The notes below the pieces were generated by a model that worked only from the letters and a program-made list of their open reading frames with translations, was not told where the DNA came from and ran no database searches. A stretch of 64,000 nt of DNA, taken from assembly GCA_034509925.1 (NCBI GenBank), contig CM067534.1, forward strand, positions 2,148,501-2,212,500, in the 5' to 3' direction. Position numbers and translations under genes: made by a program. The DNA is from Hirudinaria manillensis (taxonomy: Eukaryota > Annelida > Clitellata > Hirudinida > Hirudinidae). Positions 41,151 through 54,371 of the stretch are shown here, in pieces (position 1 is the first letter of the stretch; each line of letters opens with the position of its first letter).

Positions 41151-42475
41151 ACCTCTAATCACTCAATATCTTATGCATCTTCTTTCCTTTGCTTTCTAGC
41201 AACGATTATCACAGAGTATGTATGTGATGCAAGTTGTCAACGACCAATTTGTGTTAGAACACGATCCACAGTCTGAGCTCTATGTTGTTGTATGTGTAGC
41301 TTCAACATTGTTTGCAAGGGAGTGTAATAGAGTGTAATTGAGATTGCTCTTTGATCGAGGCATTTGTCATCAAAGTGGAGAGTTTGTACAATAAACAATG
41401 AAGAGAATTTACAAATACTGGATCTGAAGCTTAGAGTCCATTAGTTGTTTGGTTGATTGGAATTAGGGGGGAGAAAGAATCTGCCGAAACACTGAAATAC
41501 AAGCTTCGCACTTTATCTCGACATTTTATGTCGTGACACAACACAATTTGAGTAAAATATTGACTGATTCAGACTATCTAAAATCGTTTATAATCGCGAT
41601 AGCTTGCTAATGTTTTATCTGCAAACCTGAAGTTTGTTCTTTCAAGATCTTCTTCATGCCTTGTAATCGAGATGACTTCCACAGTGTTGGTATGGCAATG
41701 TTACACTACATATTTCTCTGCTCAATTGAGCCATTCAACTCTCCACCTGATTGCAAGTACTTCCCGGTGCATTGGTTGCACCTAGATTATTTTTTATCAC
41801 TAATGTCTTGATTGCCGAACAAATACATTACTTCTATTGTACTAATACAAATTCTTAGATACCCTCCTCCCTCGTGTCCAGCACATTTTATAGTCTGTCC
41901 TAGCCTTACTTATCGATGACCATAAATAGAAAGCAAAACTCTTCAGCTATAAAATTTGTTTTGCAAATAGTGCACAAAGTAGATTTTTACACCTTCATAA
42001 TATTAATTCGTCTGATTGGGCGATATCTCCATGTTAGGATGCTGTCGCGATATGCATTTGCTTGTGACCTGTAACCATTTCTCACTTTTGCACTCCTGAT
42101 TCAATGCGATAAAAGGAAATAAGTATCATTAAATATAATATTAGTTTTCACAAATTACTATTACTACATTAATTATTTAATTTAAATTCGTTAAATATTT
42201 ATGCTATAACATCACTTTCATTTTATCTAACGTAAATAATAAGTAATGAACGACGTGTTTGTTTTGATTGTGACGTACTCGTAAGGGCCTTTGAGCAGTT
42301 AATGTGGCGTTAATGGAATAGTGAGGGTTTTGTATTGCTTTTCATTTGGTCGTGAAGTTAACGTTTATGAATTATTGAAATATCCGTCCCAGGGAAGTTT
42401 ATAATTTATTATTTCTTTGTTAAGTATGGTTAGTTTGTGCTGTGATATTGTAGATATATTGCATTTGAGGTTGTA
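41151..42475. other. Gene-free spacer before the coiled-coil gene
   Basis: About 1.3 kb with no coding signal or recognised element on either strand; should contain the promoter of the gene starting at 42476. Confidence 0.4.
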
Positions 42476-43865
42476 ATGTTGAGAACATCAAGCTTGGTTA
42501 TAATGAAACAGGTTAGTTCGTAAGTTTTATTCTTTGTCTACATTTATAATTTCGTTTAACATTTTTACTTAAGGTAACAGGTTTCACCTTACTTGATATG
42601 ATATCTGATGCTTTTTAATTTTAGGAATCTCTAAATGACAAATGCCCCAACTCTTTAAACAACAGGTTTACAATTAGATGGTCTTGTTTGCATGTGTTTT
42701 ACATTTCAAAGTTGATTATTAGTGTGGACCTTCATCATGCAATGGAAGTTGAAGAACTGAAGGCAAAACTGGCTGAGAGCAACAGTCGTATGCTACAGTA
42801 TCAGAAAGAATGCTCAATGGCACATGAAGCACTTTTACATGATAATTTAAAGATACAAGATGACTTTAACAAGCTGAGAGATAGATATGAAAGGTCTTTG
42901 TCATTAATTCTTTTATTTCTGATTTTTTTAAATAATATTTTAAATTTTGAAGGTATTGTTTTTATAAGTAGAGTTTTGTGTATTTATGTGTACTTTTTAA
43001 AAAAATTTCTTACATATTTATTTTTATTTGAGCAGGTTATTGGATAGTCATAAAAAATTACAGAGAAACAATCATAATTTGGAATGCAATCTCTTAGATT
43101 CAGTAATTGGTTATTTTTTAATTATTTAGTTATATTATGACCTTCATAACAGTAACCTTTTGGAAGGTTGAGAAACTTACTGAGGACAAAAATTCACTGG
43201 AAGAGCAGGTTCACTCATTAACTTCTCAACTTCTTGAAGCTAAGCTTTTCATATCAGATCTTAGCGACACAGCTGTTAGTCTTATTTAATCTGTTGCTGT
43301 TTGACATTGTGATGTTAGTTCTAGATCTTTTAGGAGAGATATAGAAACGATTGTAATTTGGCTGTCCAGTTGCTGCAGTGCAGACCTTCCACATTTTTAC
43401 CTCAATCTCTCAGTGCGGTATGATGCATGGGTTTTGGAAGATTTTTGAATTATATTCATTTATGTTTATCGCTGCCAGTTGCCTCCCGATATCCAATGTA
43501 GAGTGAGAAACCACATTTCAACTACTCCATCTTTTGCGGATGTCCCTGAGAGCTCTGCATTTAGACCAGCCAGGGTTCCGATACCAACATTTCCCCCAAC
43601 AGCCATTGTTTATTCTACTTCCAAGATGACGAGTAACAACAGCGAAGGAGAAGATGAAGAAGTCCCCATTTCTGTAATAGCCCAAGTCCTATCAAAGCAT
43701 CATTCTGGTATTGAAAGAAGGGGAAGGGTAGTGATATGCACCAAGTGCCTAGATGAGAGTGTCCTTGTTGATGCCAGCATTCAGACAGATGATGGGGGAA
43801 AATACATTAAGGAATTCACTCCTCATGTACATAGAACTCGAGTGTTTGCAGTGGAGCATATATGA
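42476..43865 (+). CDS. TJAP1/BEGAIN-like coiled-coil protein
   Basis: Seven exons with consistent phases: 42476-42511, 42625-42665, 42723-42893, 43036-43102, 43167-43274, 43334-43417, 43479-43865; 297 aa. Residues about 30-150 form a coiled coil (MEVEELKAKLAESNSRMLQY, RDRYERLLDSHKKLQRNNHN, VEKLTEDKNSLEEQVHSL). It is followed by ERYRNDCNLAVQLLQCRPS and LPPDIQCRVRNHI, an arrangement I know from tight-junction-associated protein 1 and the synaptic protein BEGAIN. The tail is acidic then contains GRVVICTKCLDE and DASIQTDDGG. Proteins of this type sit at cell junctions or Golgi/synaptic scaffolds. It is short compared with vertebrate members. The fifth exon uses a pyrimidine-poor acceptor (TTTTGGAAG), and the start codon is the first in the first exon I see, so additional 5' exons are possible. 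Confidence 0.72.
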
Positions 43866-43869
43866 TTTT

Positions 43870-44331
43870 TCTGCTTGCTTCACAAAAAATTTGTAAAGGC
43901 TTGTTTATGGTTATCATATCTCTTAAGTAATCTTGCTAGAATCATGTTGTGCTGCTATTTCTTCTGATTAGTTGGTATATATAGGAAATTGAATTTAAAT
44001 GATCCAAAAATGGCAGTGTATGCATTTCATTATGAATATTTCATTATGAGTCGTCGATGTAAACCAGTTTGCGATATTTAGTTGAATTTACTTGATTCTA
44101 ATCCAGTTGATCCATCTCATGTCATTAACAATTAATATTGTGTGAAAGTGCATTCCAATGCTTAGCTTTCAATATATTTACAATATTAATTTGATAAGTT
44201 AATGCTAATTATATGGGACATAGAAGCATTAAAGTTTGAATTTTTGAAATCTGAGGCATTGAGTTTGCTTTCGTTTTTGAGATAATGCTTTCAAATAATT
44301 GAATCGGGAGTGGTTTTCAAAATCTAAACTA
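43870..44331. other. 3' flank of the coiled-coil gene
   Basis: AT-rich untranslated or intergenic sequence; no other feature seen. Confidence 0.4.
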
Positions 44332-45554
44332 CAGTCAAGTCTCACTACTATGCCACCCGTCGGGACCGAGCAAAAGCGGAATAGTGACGAGGGATTGTAA
44401 AAATAGCTATTTTATCAAATAAAAACGGCTTTATTTTATCAAGTTACCCATCAGCTCAGTCTGAAGCTCTCAAAATAGTTGGCTGCCGCATTTTTCGGCG
44501 GATCTCGTTGTCTTGCATCACACCGGACTTGCGAATGTATCGCTCCGGCTTCGCCCTGCACTGTCTTGAACGTGATGCCGTGGCTCTTCTCGAAATTGTC
44601 CGGCCAATTGTCGCTCACCATGAAGTCCGGGATGTGCATCAGCTCGGCCAGTTTCATCGCCTTATCCTTGATCAGATCGCCGCTGACAGGCAGATTCTGT
44701 CCTCTTGCCACATGAGCATTCCCTCATCGAGCTTCGGGTAGTAAGACTGCGTCAGCTTCATTGTGCTTCGATTGAACTCCAGCTTAGATTGCAGCATTCT
44801 TCTTGACTTTCACGGTGATTCTCGACGCCCCATTCATCTGGCGCAGTCGTCAGAGACCTTCCGCTCCAAACTGAAAACTCACCTACTTAAGAAATCCTAT
44901 TGATTCTATTTTTTTGCTTTCATAGTGTTTTATTTTTGTATCAAATTTTTCAATCCCTCCTAGATACTCATTTTAATTTTATTTAATTTCCTTTCATTTT
45001 ATTAATTTTGCCGCCAGTTTGCTGTCGTTTGTCTGATGGCTTGTTTGTTGGTGCCCTTAAATCACGTTGGGATAAAATCGTGCACGTTAAAAATCGGCTA
45101 AATAAATGTGAATGTAAATTTCTTGCTAATCTCCCTGGCCACGTTAGAATGAATCGGCTCCTTCTTCACGTCATCTATGATCTCCTTCTTCTCCTTCAGC
45201 GTAAAATCGGTTCGCTTGTGTTTCTGAAGTCTCAACATTTACTCTCATTCCTCATTACACTCCCAGTCAATTTTGCCCATTCGACCAATCATATTCCATG
45301 GAATGTTCCACCACCTTCCTTAATTATCCCTCACCAAGTCGTGGGAAAGCATTAACCTGATCAAATCTTAAAAAATACAAGGTAATGTCCCTTAATTACT
45401 CCCCCGATTGGGAATATGTCCTTAACTTCATGGGTTAGATAAACATTCTCAGGACCCTGGCGGCAAAGTAGCGAGGGTTGGGTTGGCATAGTAAATTTAT
45501 TTTGTAATTTTGTCGGGACCGAGCAAAAAGTGGCATAATAGCGAGATTTGATTG
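44332..45554 (-). mobile_element. Tigger/pogo-like DNA transposon, interrupted by a LINE
   Basis: Ends are inverted repeats of about 27 bp: left TACAGTCAAGTCTCACTACT, right (reverse complement) TACAATCAAATCTCGCTATT, both running on into ATGCCAC. TA duplications flank at 44330-44331 and 45555-45556. The minus strand encodes the CENP-B-type N-terminus of a Tigger transposase: MLRLQKHKRTDFTLKEKKEI then VAREISK (about 45235-45122), and after the inserted LINE ARGQNLPVSGDLIKDKAMKL and NFEKSHGITFKTVQGEAGA (about 44710-44530). A frameshift separates the LMW and ARGQNLP parts near 44710, and the DDE catalytic domain is absent. It is therefore a deleted, dead copy. Confidence 0.85.
44806..45119 (+). 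mobile_element. 5'-truncated LINE inserted in the Tigger-like element
   Basis: The insert starts just before codons reading SETFRSKLKTHLLKKSY and a stop, a typical C-terminus of an L2/CR1-like LINE, followed by a 3' region ending ...AAATAAATGTGAATGTAAAT. TTCTTG occurs on both sides (44800-44805 and 45120-45125) as a candidate target duplication, and the Tigger reading frame resumes on both flanks. A related 3' end lies at 52975-53060. Confidence 0.75.
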
Positions 45555-45582
45555 TATTTGGTGGACATCCGAATCTTCACTC

Positions 45583-46166
45583 TTAAGAAGAGTTTATGTG
45601 AAAATGTTCGATTAAATCGTTTAGCCCGCACACTCTGATGCAGTACACTGGTATAGCAGAACTTTCGCCAAAACAGCGTAGTTTGTATTGTGTTATTGAG
45701 AATAAGTGTGCGTTCCGGTTTTCATTTATGTGTTCAATGTAAAATCCGATGTATCCCACATTGATACTCTGACCTTCTTTGGCGTTCCCGGCCAACGGGA
45801 ATGTCAACTCAAAAACTTTGTGTTTGGTGCCAGGACGTCGATATTTTAAATTCATACATTTTTACCGGAGATTTTAAGATAGAAGGGTTTCTTATGGGTT
45901 TGCGAGTTTACACAAAATATCCATACTGCCTTTGCCTCTGGAATAGCATGAACAAAAAAGTGCATTACCATCAGAGGGGCAGGCCACAACGCACACAAAG
46001 TTCTTTTTAGAAATGGATAATGGTGGAGCCCAGAAGGTGCTAATGCCACATCTTCATACCAAATTAGGGCTAATGAAATTGTTTGAAATGAGTCTAAATA
46101 AAGGATCTCCATAAACCGTCGAAATGTATTCCCGAAGCAATCTGTGACCAAAATCAAAGCTGGCAT
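45583..46166 (-). other. Coding-like segment, unassigned
   Basis: Two overlapping minus-strand frames (46166-45852 and 45855-45583) have normal residue composition, for example YRRPGTKHKVFELTFPLAGN then GYIGFYIEHINENRNAHLF, and CFGESSAIPVYCIRVCGLND. A second frame in the upper half reads GHRLLREYISTVYGDPLFRL. Frame changes without clear splice sites suggest either a gene model I cannot resolve or a decayed gene or element. No family recognised. Confidence 0.3.
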
Positions 46167-46847
46167 TTTCGTCCTCGGTAGCTGACGGAAATTTTTATAA
46201 CCGCTTCCGATCGTCTCAGCAGAGTTCAGCTACCGCGTACGCCCGAACCGTGGTGGTCTCAAACTTTGTTCCCTATTCCGCGAATATGTACAACCACCCA
46301 CGGATTCCGAATCACAATAATAATAGCATAAAGTTGTCAACTCAGATATAAAGCTAAAATATCATCATAAGGTTTATAGTCTTACTTCATTTATATTTAT
46401 GTAAGTCTGCATTACTATTAATTAATAATAATAATTTTCCAGTTATCCCTGGATCAGGGGTTGCCCTAGCTTCTAGATGACACGCTAGGCACTGGAATGT
46501 TAAATAAAAAATATGCCACCCTAAGAATATGGTATTTTTATTTCCTTCCCAATCCTCTGATGCAATCTTTTTTTCCAAATGCTGTGAAGTACTCGTTCTT
46601 CTAAAGAATATAGTACGAATAAAACTTGTTTGTTTGCATAAAAAATATCTGAACCAGCTTCATAATTTTTATTAGCAAGATTCACGACATGACATCATAT
46701 ACAGACTTTTTCTAAAACTGAATACGTATCATATTCCTATAGCACCTCGGCTTGTATAGATTTTTAGAAAAATTCCAATATAAAACGTCTACTGAATTTG
46801 AGCTTAAAGAAATTGTAACAAAATACTAGTAATTGTAGCTAGTTACA

Positions 46848-49800
46848 TTAATTTTGGGGGTAGCTAATATTTTGGAGTAAAATAGTTGGCTGAAAGAGAG
46901 GATTTACAATGAGAAGTGAGTGACATTCTGATATTCCACTTTTTTGATGGCATTTTGATGGATCCTTTACATTTGTTGAAAGATCCGGATTAACGTCATC
47001 CACGTCGACTCCACATCGCCTTACTAAAACCTGATTAATTGGTCCTAGGGCGCTCTCTATCTGCATTCTCTCTTTCTTTTTCTGCTCGACATGCTTTCGC
47101 CAAACAATCTGAATTAATTTAGCGCAAAATATTTCTCTTTGCCTCTGCATAGTTGATGTAGATGCAAGGTAATTTTTTTTTCCTGAACCCTTTTTGACAT
47201 CACCAAGCTCCCTGGCTTCATCCTGCGATTCGAAATTTAGTTAATTATCTTTAATAATAATATTCTTTATAATAATAAAAACTACTCTTAACGTACTTTA
47301 GACGTTCCTAAGTATTTTTTTGCAAGAGCATCAAGAATATCGACGCAATGTACGAGATCATCATCACATATTGGAATATCCAGATGGATGATAGTGAAGT
47401 AGTTAGGTGTTGGAATTCCCAGCGGTGGCTCTAGTGCATCAAGAAACTCACTCAATTTTTCAAGTTTTATGTAACCGGTAGCTTTTTCATCAAACTTTTC
47501 CCAGGTTTCATAGTACATGTCAATGTCATCTTGGGTTAATCCTCGTTGTACATCATCAGTTGCTTGCGAAAAGTTTTCCAAGATGACAGCTATGTACATG
47601 TTGATGATTACAAGAAAACTTATGATTAGATAAGTAACCATATAGGCAATGGCTATGCTTCCTCGCCCATAGCAACTACAATTGGAAAGAATTTGGAATT
47701 AATGATAGCAATGTTATTCGTAATTAGGATTTACCTATCATCACTGTTGTCAGCGTCGCAATCAGACCTGAGAGCTTCGAGTACGTCGTGCCAACCTGCC
47801 GATGTGGCAATTTGGAAAAGGATGAGGATACCATTTAAAACAGTTTCAAAATTAAACATGTCATCGACGCCTTTTGAATGTTTTACATTCATGAAAAACG
47901 AAACTCCAAAGATGGCATAAATGAACATAATCAGAAAGAGTAGCAACCCAATATTGAATAATGCTGGAAGAGAAACGGCTAACGAAAAAAGCAATGTTCT
48001 AATCCCCTTTGCACTCTTAACCAATCGCAAAATTCTTCCTACTCTGAATACTCTGACCACTCTAATTAATGTTGGAGAAACCAATCGTTCCTTCATAAAC
48101 GTCATCAAAGCCAAACCTGCAAAGAAAATGTTGTTGGTACGCTTGTTATAGTGTGGAATCAGCCAATGAATTAATTACCTAGTATAGATATGATCACGAC
48201 AACAAAATCGAAAACATTCCAAGGTTGCTTGAAATAATATAAACGGTAAGCCATCAATTTAAACAAACATTCCATTGTGAAAATGGCCACAAAGAGCTGG
48301 TTTATGTAATCCAAAGTATCTTCGAGCTGTTTTGGTTGATTATGATATTCGACTGCCATGCAAATCATATTAATGACTATTACGCACATAATGGCCACAT
48401 CGAAGGTTTGGTTTGACACCAAGTCAAAAAAGAACAATTGAAATTTAATCTGAAAAAAAGATAGAACTTTTCGAGAACTGGGATCTCTAGACATTTAGGG
48501 CCTCCATTTTTAATTTTACTTTTGGTTTAGGTATTGGCCTTTGAGGTTGTTTGGATCCTAGTTTCTTCATTGCGTTATAATATCGCTTTTGGTCTTCTGT
48601 TAAAAACATGTCCAAAGAACCGCCTGCCTGGTTAACATTCACTACTTTTTTCAGTTATCCTAAACTTAAAAGCTGTCAGGAACACTCACCTTTCTTTTCT
48701 GGACGTTAAAGTTATCGATGATCACTCCAATGAAAAGGTTGAGAGTAAAAAAGGATCCGAAAATAATAAAAGTGACAAAGTAAAGGTATCTTGAAGGTGC
48801 ATTGTCTTTTATTGGCTGTTCATCCTTCTACAGCAAACAGTTATGTCATTGTTATAATGCCAACGAATCAAAATTTATTTCATTAGATAAAATTATCAAT
48901 CGAAAATTCGTTGTAACCTCGGTTACATCTGTGGCATATTTCATAATCTCAGTCCAGCCTTTAAAAGTAGCCTTTTAATAAAAATATTCATAATAAAAAC
49001 ATTATGTGAACTTTATTCTGAATTTGTAATTTAATCGAATAATCATAACTTCTAAAGAAATTACTCACAACTTGAAAAAGTGCCAAATAACCGGCCGCAA
49101 CGTTATCAAAATTAACTTTAGGTTTGTGCCAAGTCAGGTTCAATGCTTCACATTGGGTTTTGTTGGCCACGATGGAATTATTCAGAAGAGTTCCAGAGTC
49201 ATTCGTACAAAAATGAAACTTTCCAGCAAACAAAGTAACACCAATTATGCTAAAAATTAACCAGAATACAAGACAGACGAGGAGAACATTAAAAATTGCT
49301 GGAATGGCTTGGAATAAGGCATTCACGACAACCTGCATTCAAAAAAGGTTTAATATATACAATATATACTATATATTTTCTGGTAGCCGAAACTTTTTTA
49401 AGTCCAAACTTAAAATTTCATACTTTCATTCCTTCCCAACGTGCAACAGCTTTTAAGGGTCTCAAGGCCCTCAAAGTTCTTAGTGCTCGAAACGCAGTCA
49501 TGTGCGAAATGTTGGCATTTTCTCCCGCTTCCACGACAAGGGACACCTACATATCAATGGCTTTCGATTATTTTTAATTTGTAAAGTATGCAGACATAAT
49601 TAATTTACTAACGGCCACAATGATGAAATCAAGCCAGCACCAAGGATCTTTGAAAAAATGAATGAGTCCTCGAGCAGTCATCTTCAAAAGTAATTCCATG
49701 GTGAAAGCGACGGTAAAAATCTTGTCCAAGTTTTTTAAAGTTGATTTCAAATGCGGTTTTGAATCAATATTTTTGTCTTCCAAAGCCTTGGTAGTTTAAC

Positions 49801-52800
49801 GGATAAAATTGTTAAACTGAATCACCGAAATGGTGATTATCATATACTTACTAACGTAAGACTGCTAACAATAATAATAAAGATTGTGAATGTCTCAAAC
49901 AGTTTGCTTTCCACGAGTATTTTACAGTAACAACGAAAGGCCCACCATCTTCGACCACATTTCGTTTTCATGGAAGCCGACCACATATCTGACAATCAAA
50001 ATTTTACATAATTAGGTAGGACAAGGGCATGGCGTGCCGAATGTGTAACGTTACTGCATTTCGGCAGTAATGGCTCAAGACGTTATGTATCGTGTAGGAT
50101 ACCCAGCCTGGGGATCGACTGAGTACAATTGTGCCTTCACATAATTTAGGGACATATAAAGGCTCTCAAAAGACCATAAACGTGCTTTTTTCTAGGATAA
50201 AAGGCATTGAACTCATGCGTTCGCTTTGTAACACTTCTTGACACAAATTGGACAAATTTAAGATAACTCCGTTAAATCTAAAAAACGTGTTGAAACAATT
50301 GGTGATAAAATAATAAATTGGAAATTAATATCGGGAAAAATTGTGACCATAAAAAGGACCTCCACATTTTGAAGTTTTTGGGCAGCAGTTGCTGGGAAAA
50401 TTGACATGGACAACCGTTACCTCTTTTACTCGGGAACCGTAAATAGATGTCAATTCATTTGACGAGTCTTCGGAGTCCGAAGTATCTTCCAACGTCAACG
50501 GTGAAGTATTCTTGGACTTAAATCCAAATGGCACAATGGCTTACTTCTTGGTTCTTAGTTCAAAACATAATTTAATGTTAATAAATATAGAATATTTACA
50601 TTTTCCTGGCTTTTTTGAAGACCACTCTGGTAATCTGAAAATTTATTATCGTAAATGTTGGAATGAATTTAGAAACATCCCTCTTACCAACCCTGAGATG
50701 ACATAGCCGCAATCTGAGAGAGATTGTTGTATGTTGCAGGAAAAAGAGCTCCTTCTCTTGAGGCATTTTGAACCTCCTGAACTTTGTTATCATTAGCATC
50801 TTTTAATTAAATTTTATTTAATTCTTTTCGGTAGAGATCATAACTAAAAAAAAAAACTATTCAAAAATGAAATCACTTCTGTTCTTTCCTTTGAAAACAT
50901 ATCGAACAAAGAGTCGGCATCTGAAACTTAAATATAAAAAAAATCTTTGCATTCTTTCAGCCGCCTCTTGTAGTTTTGTAATTTCGTTAATTTTATTTTC
51001 TTGGTTGAAACAGTCGGTACCAAAAGAACTCAGGAGGAGAGCTAAAAACAGATTGAGAACCTGAAAATTAGCGGTTATTAAAAGACGACTGCTATCGAAT
51101 TCTAATCGAATCAATGGAATCACAATCACCACTAAATTGCCGATAATCATGGTGAGGAGAAAGAATGGAATGCAAATGTAGCTCGATGACCACCTCATGC
51201 AATCCCACATGGATTCTATCCATTCTCCGCACAAAACTCGAAATACTATCATGAAAGAATGGGGAAAATCGACAAAGTTCCATCGCGAAACCGATTCACT
51301 TTCAAGCTTTGCCTTTTCATAATCTTTCCCGAAGAACTGTAAAATGATATTGCCTAAAACGACTTATCCATAATTGTTAAAAAACAACGTATATACCTGC
51401 ACTCCCATGACCGCAAAAATGAAAATAATAATCGCCAGGACCAGACAGAGATTTCCTAGAGCTCCGATAGTCCTTCCGATGATTCCAATCAATAAATTCA
51501 GCGTTGGCCACGACTTAGCAAGTTTGAATATTCTCAACTAAATTATTAATCTTTAGTATTACTTCTCAAAGCCTAAATGGTTTAAATAACATGAACTTCA
51601 ACAATTACCAATCTAATAGACCTAAGTATGGAAAAACTTTTTATTTTTCCCCAGGCCCCATAGACTTCGAAAGAGCTAAGGACGACAATAAACAAATCGA
51701 AAACATTCCAACGATTTTTAAGATAATTTAGCATGCCCAAGGCAAGAATTTTCAGAAATGCTTCCGAGGTGAATATACCAGTAAATATCTACAATGTACA
51801 TATGTTGATTTCGATTATATGTGATAAAGCATTTTAGGTGAAAATTATTTTTTTTTGAAATTACTTACAAAATTCCCAGTCCTCAGCACTAATGTCATAT
51901 TATCGGATATGTCCGCGTGATCCAGCGCCATGAGAGCAGTGTTTGCTATAATACACAGCGTAATGAACAAGTCGACGAAAGGATCCATGATAAACCTTTC
52001 TATTGGAATACAAATTTTTTTAAACCATGGTGGGTAATCCCAGCCAAATAGAATGTCTTCAATCTTGATTAAAGCCCTTTCTGCACAAGAAATGTTGCTA
52101 TCTTTGAAGGACACTAGATGAAAAACATTAATTTACAAATGAGCGATTTAATTCTGTTCTAGTTTCATGTACAATATTACATCTTCCTTGTGTGCAAGTT
52201 TCTAAAAATTCTTTCAATGCTTCAGTATCTGTTGGCGATTACATGAAATTTGTGGAGTTTTAATATATATATATATAATAAACATATATATATATATATA
52301 TATATAATAAACATAAAAAATATCACACTAAAATATTAAATTATATAAAATTGTTCAAAATGCATATGAAAGAAACCTCTGTAGCCCAGTTCTACGATGC
52401 TGGAGGCAACAGAAGCTCTTCTGGCAAGAGTGTTAGAAGTGAGAAGATATCTGGAAGAAATCTCAGCTTTCTCTTCTTCTATTGCTTCCTAAAGTACGAT
52501 CGCAATCATTATACATTCAGCATAATAAAATATTTTATAAGCAATGAGCTTTATAAAATATTTAATCCAGCAAAGAATATTTTAACAAAATCAAATACGA
52601 AATCTTTACTACCACACACACTGGTAAAGAATTTATGTATTTTAGAGGTATATCACATTGTTTTGGACAGACATCACATCAACAGCACAAAGAGTTTCAA
52701 GACGAAACGAGAGTTTTTTTTAGTTTTAGTATTGCCGCTTTGAAAAAGCTTTCACTTCGCCCTTTGAGTGAGGCTTTGGATTAAGAAGACATAAAAAACA

Positions 52801-54327
52801 ACTGCAAGGTCCAAATTGCTATCATCATGTGAGGCAAAATAGTCCATGAACACTTCAAAATAAGACGTCTTAAAGGTTATTTGGCTCCTCAATGTTCCTG
52901 ATTTTTTTATCCAATAGATATAAAAGTATCTGTTGCAATCATATTGCAGTCGCTTCCAAATTTCAAATGAATCTCATTATTTACATTTACATTTATTTGT
53001 CCAATATTTTACGTGCGCAATGTTATCCCAAGGGGATGTAAAGGCACGTTTATGTTTTATATCTATGGTAATTTCTTTTATAGGCATTCAATGTTCTATT
53101 AACATATTAACAATGTTCTTATAACAAATTCTGCAGGTGCCTGAAGTACCGTACTTGGTCTAATTTAATTTTTATATGATTGAATGATTTGACATTATTA
53201 ATTGGAAAAGATATTTGTATGTAGCTCATCATTAATTATCACCTAAATTCCAAAGATTTTTGTAAATTACAAACCTTATTAATTTGAAAAATTTAAGTTA
53301 AAAACACAAAAAAGAACGAACAATAATTTGAGTCTCGTCTCAGTAAATCCAAGACTGCGACGAAAATAGAAAGTCAAAATATTTTCTGAAGAGGGCAAGG
53401 CTTGTCTCTTACCATGGTATTTCAATTAATTTCTGTTGCATCATCAAATGTGAAATGTAATTTAACTCACAATTGCATTGTCGTCATCCTGCTCGATTGT
53501 CACGTGAACTTCCGGAAGTTCGAATGACTTGTCACTGGTTTGAGAATCAAGCCGAAAAGAGCTTCTGGAAACTGCTTGGAAATATTTCCACTAATCACTT
53601 GAAATCATTGATTATCAAAAATGAAATTTAAAAGATGTATTGAGATTAAAAAGTTTGCCCGTATTTTGCATTCATTTAATTAAACGACCGAAGTACCACA
53701 GATTTATCCATGGGTTCTGAGCAAGGCCCCATTTCATTAATGCATATTGAAACAAAATTACTTTTGGTTTTGCTGTAATTTGAAAGCTTGAAAGTGCTTT
53801 CAGTTATTTTCAATTTGATGCTTTTCATTGAAATTAAAAATCTTGCATCAAGTCAAACATTTTCAAAAGTAACTGGTTACATCAAAATTTGTTATTTAAA
53901 ACATAAAAATCTAAAATAAGTAGTTAGCATCACCTACCCTTGTTACACCCAGTTACAACCTACCCCACGCTATATATTCGTTGGGGTGTAGATAACTAGA
54001 ACTAGGGTTTATCTCCCTCCAAAGTATTTGCCAATCCACCTGCCTTCTCAGAGCCCCCTTGGATACTTAGCATAATTTTTATATTTGCAGCACTTGCTTT
54101 CGGACTATTTATTTTTTGAGTTAGAGAATTTTACTAAAGGCGAATTTGGAGCAAAGATACTTAATTAAATAATATTTACTGATTAAATAAAAATGAAATG
54201 TGAATGTTTAGTCCCGTTCTCCCTGAGAACTAATTGCCTAACATTCACTCACGTTGAGTTTTCCTCTGAGTAGAACTTATATATATATATAAGTTCTACT
54301 CAGAGGAAAACTCAACGTGAGTGAATG

Positions 54328-54371
<44 letters not shown>

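Noticed and set aside
52351-52743. 130-codon plus-strand frame
   Set aside because: Lies over sodium-channel linker sequence on the opposite strand; low-complexity and without family content.
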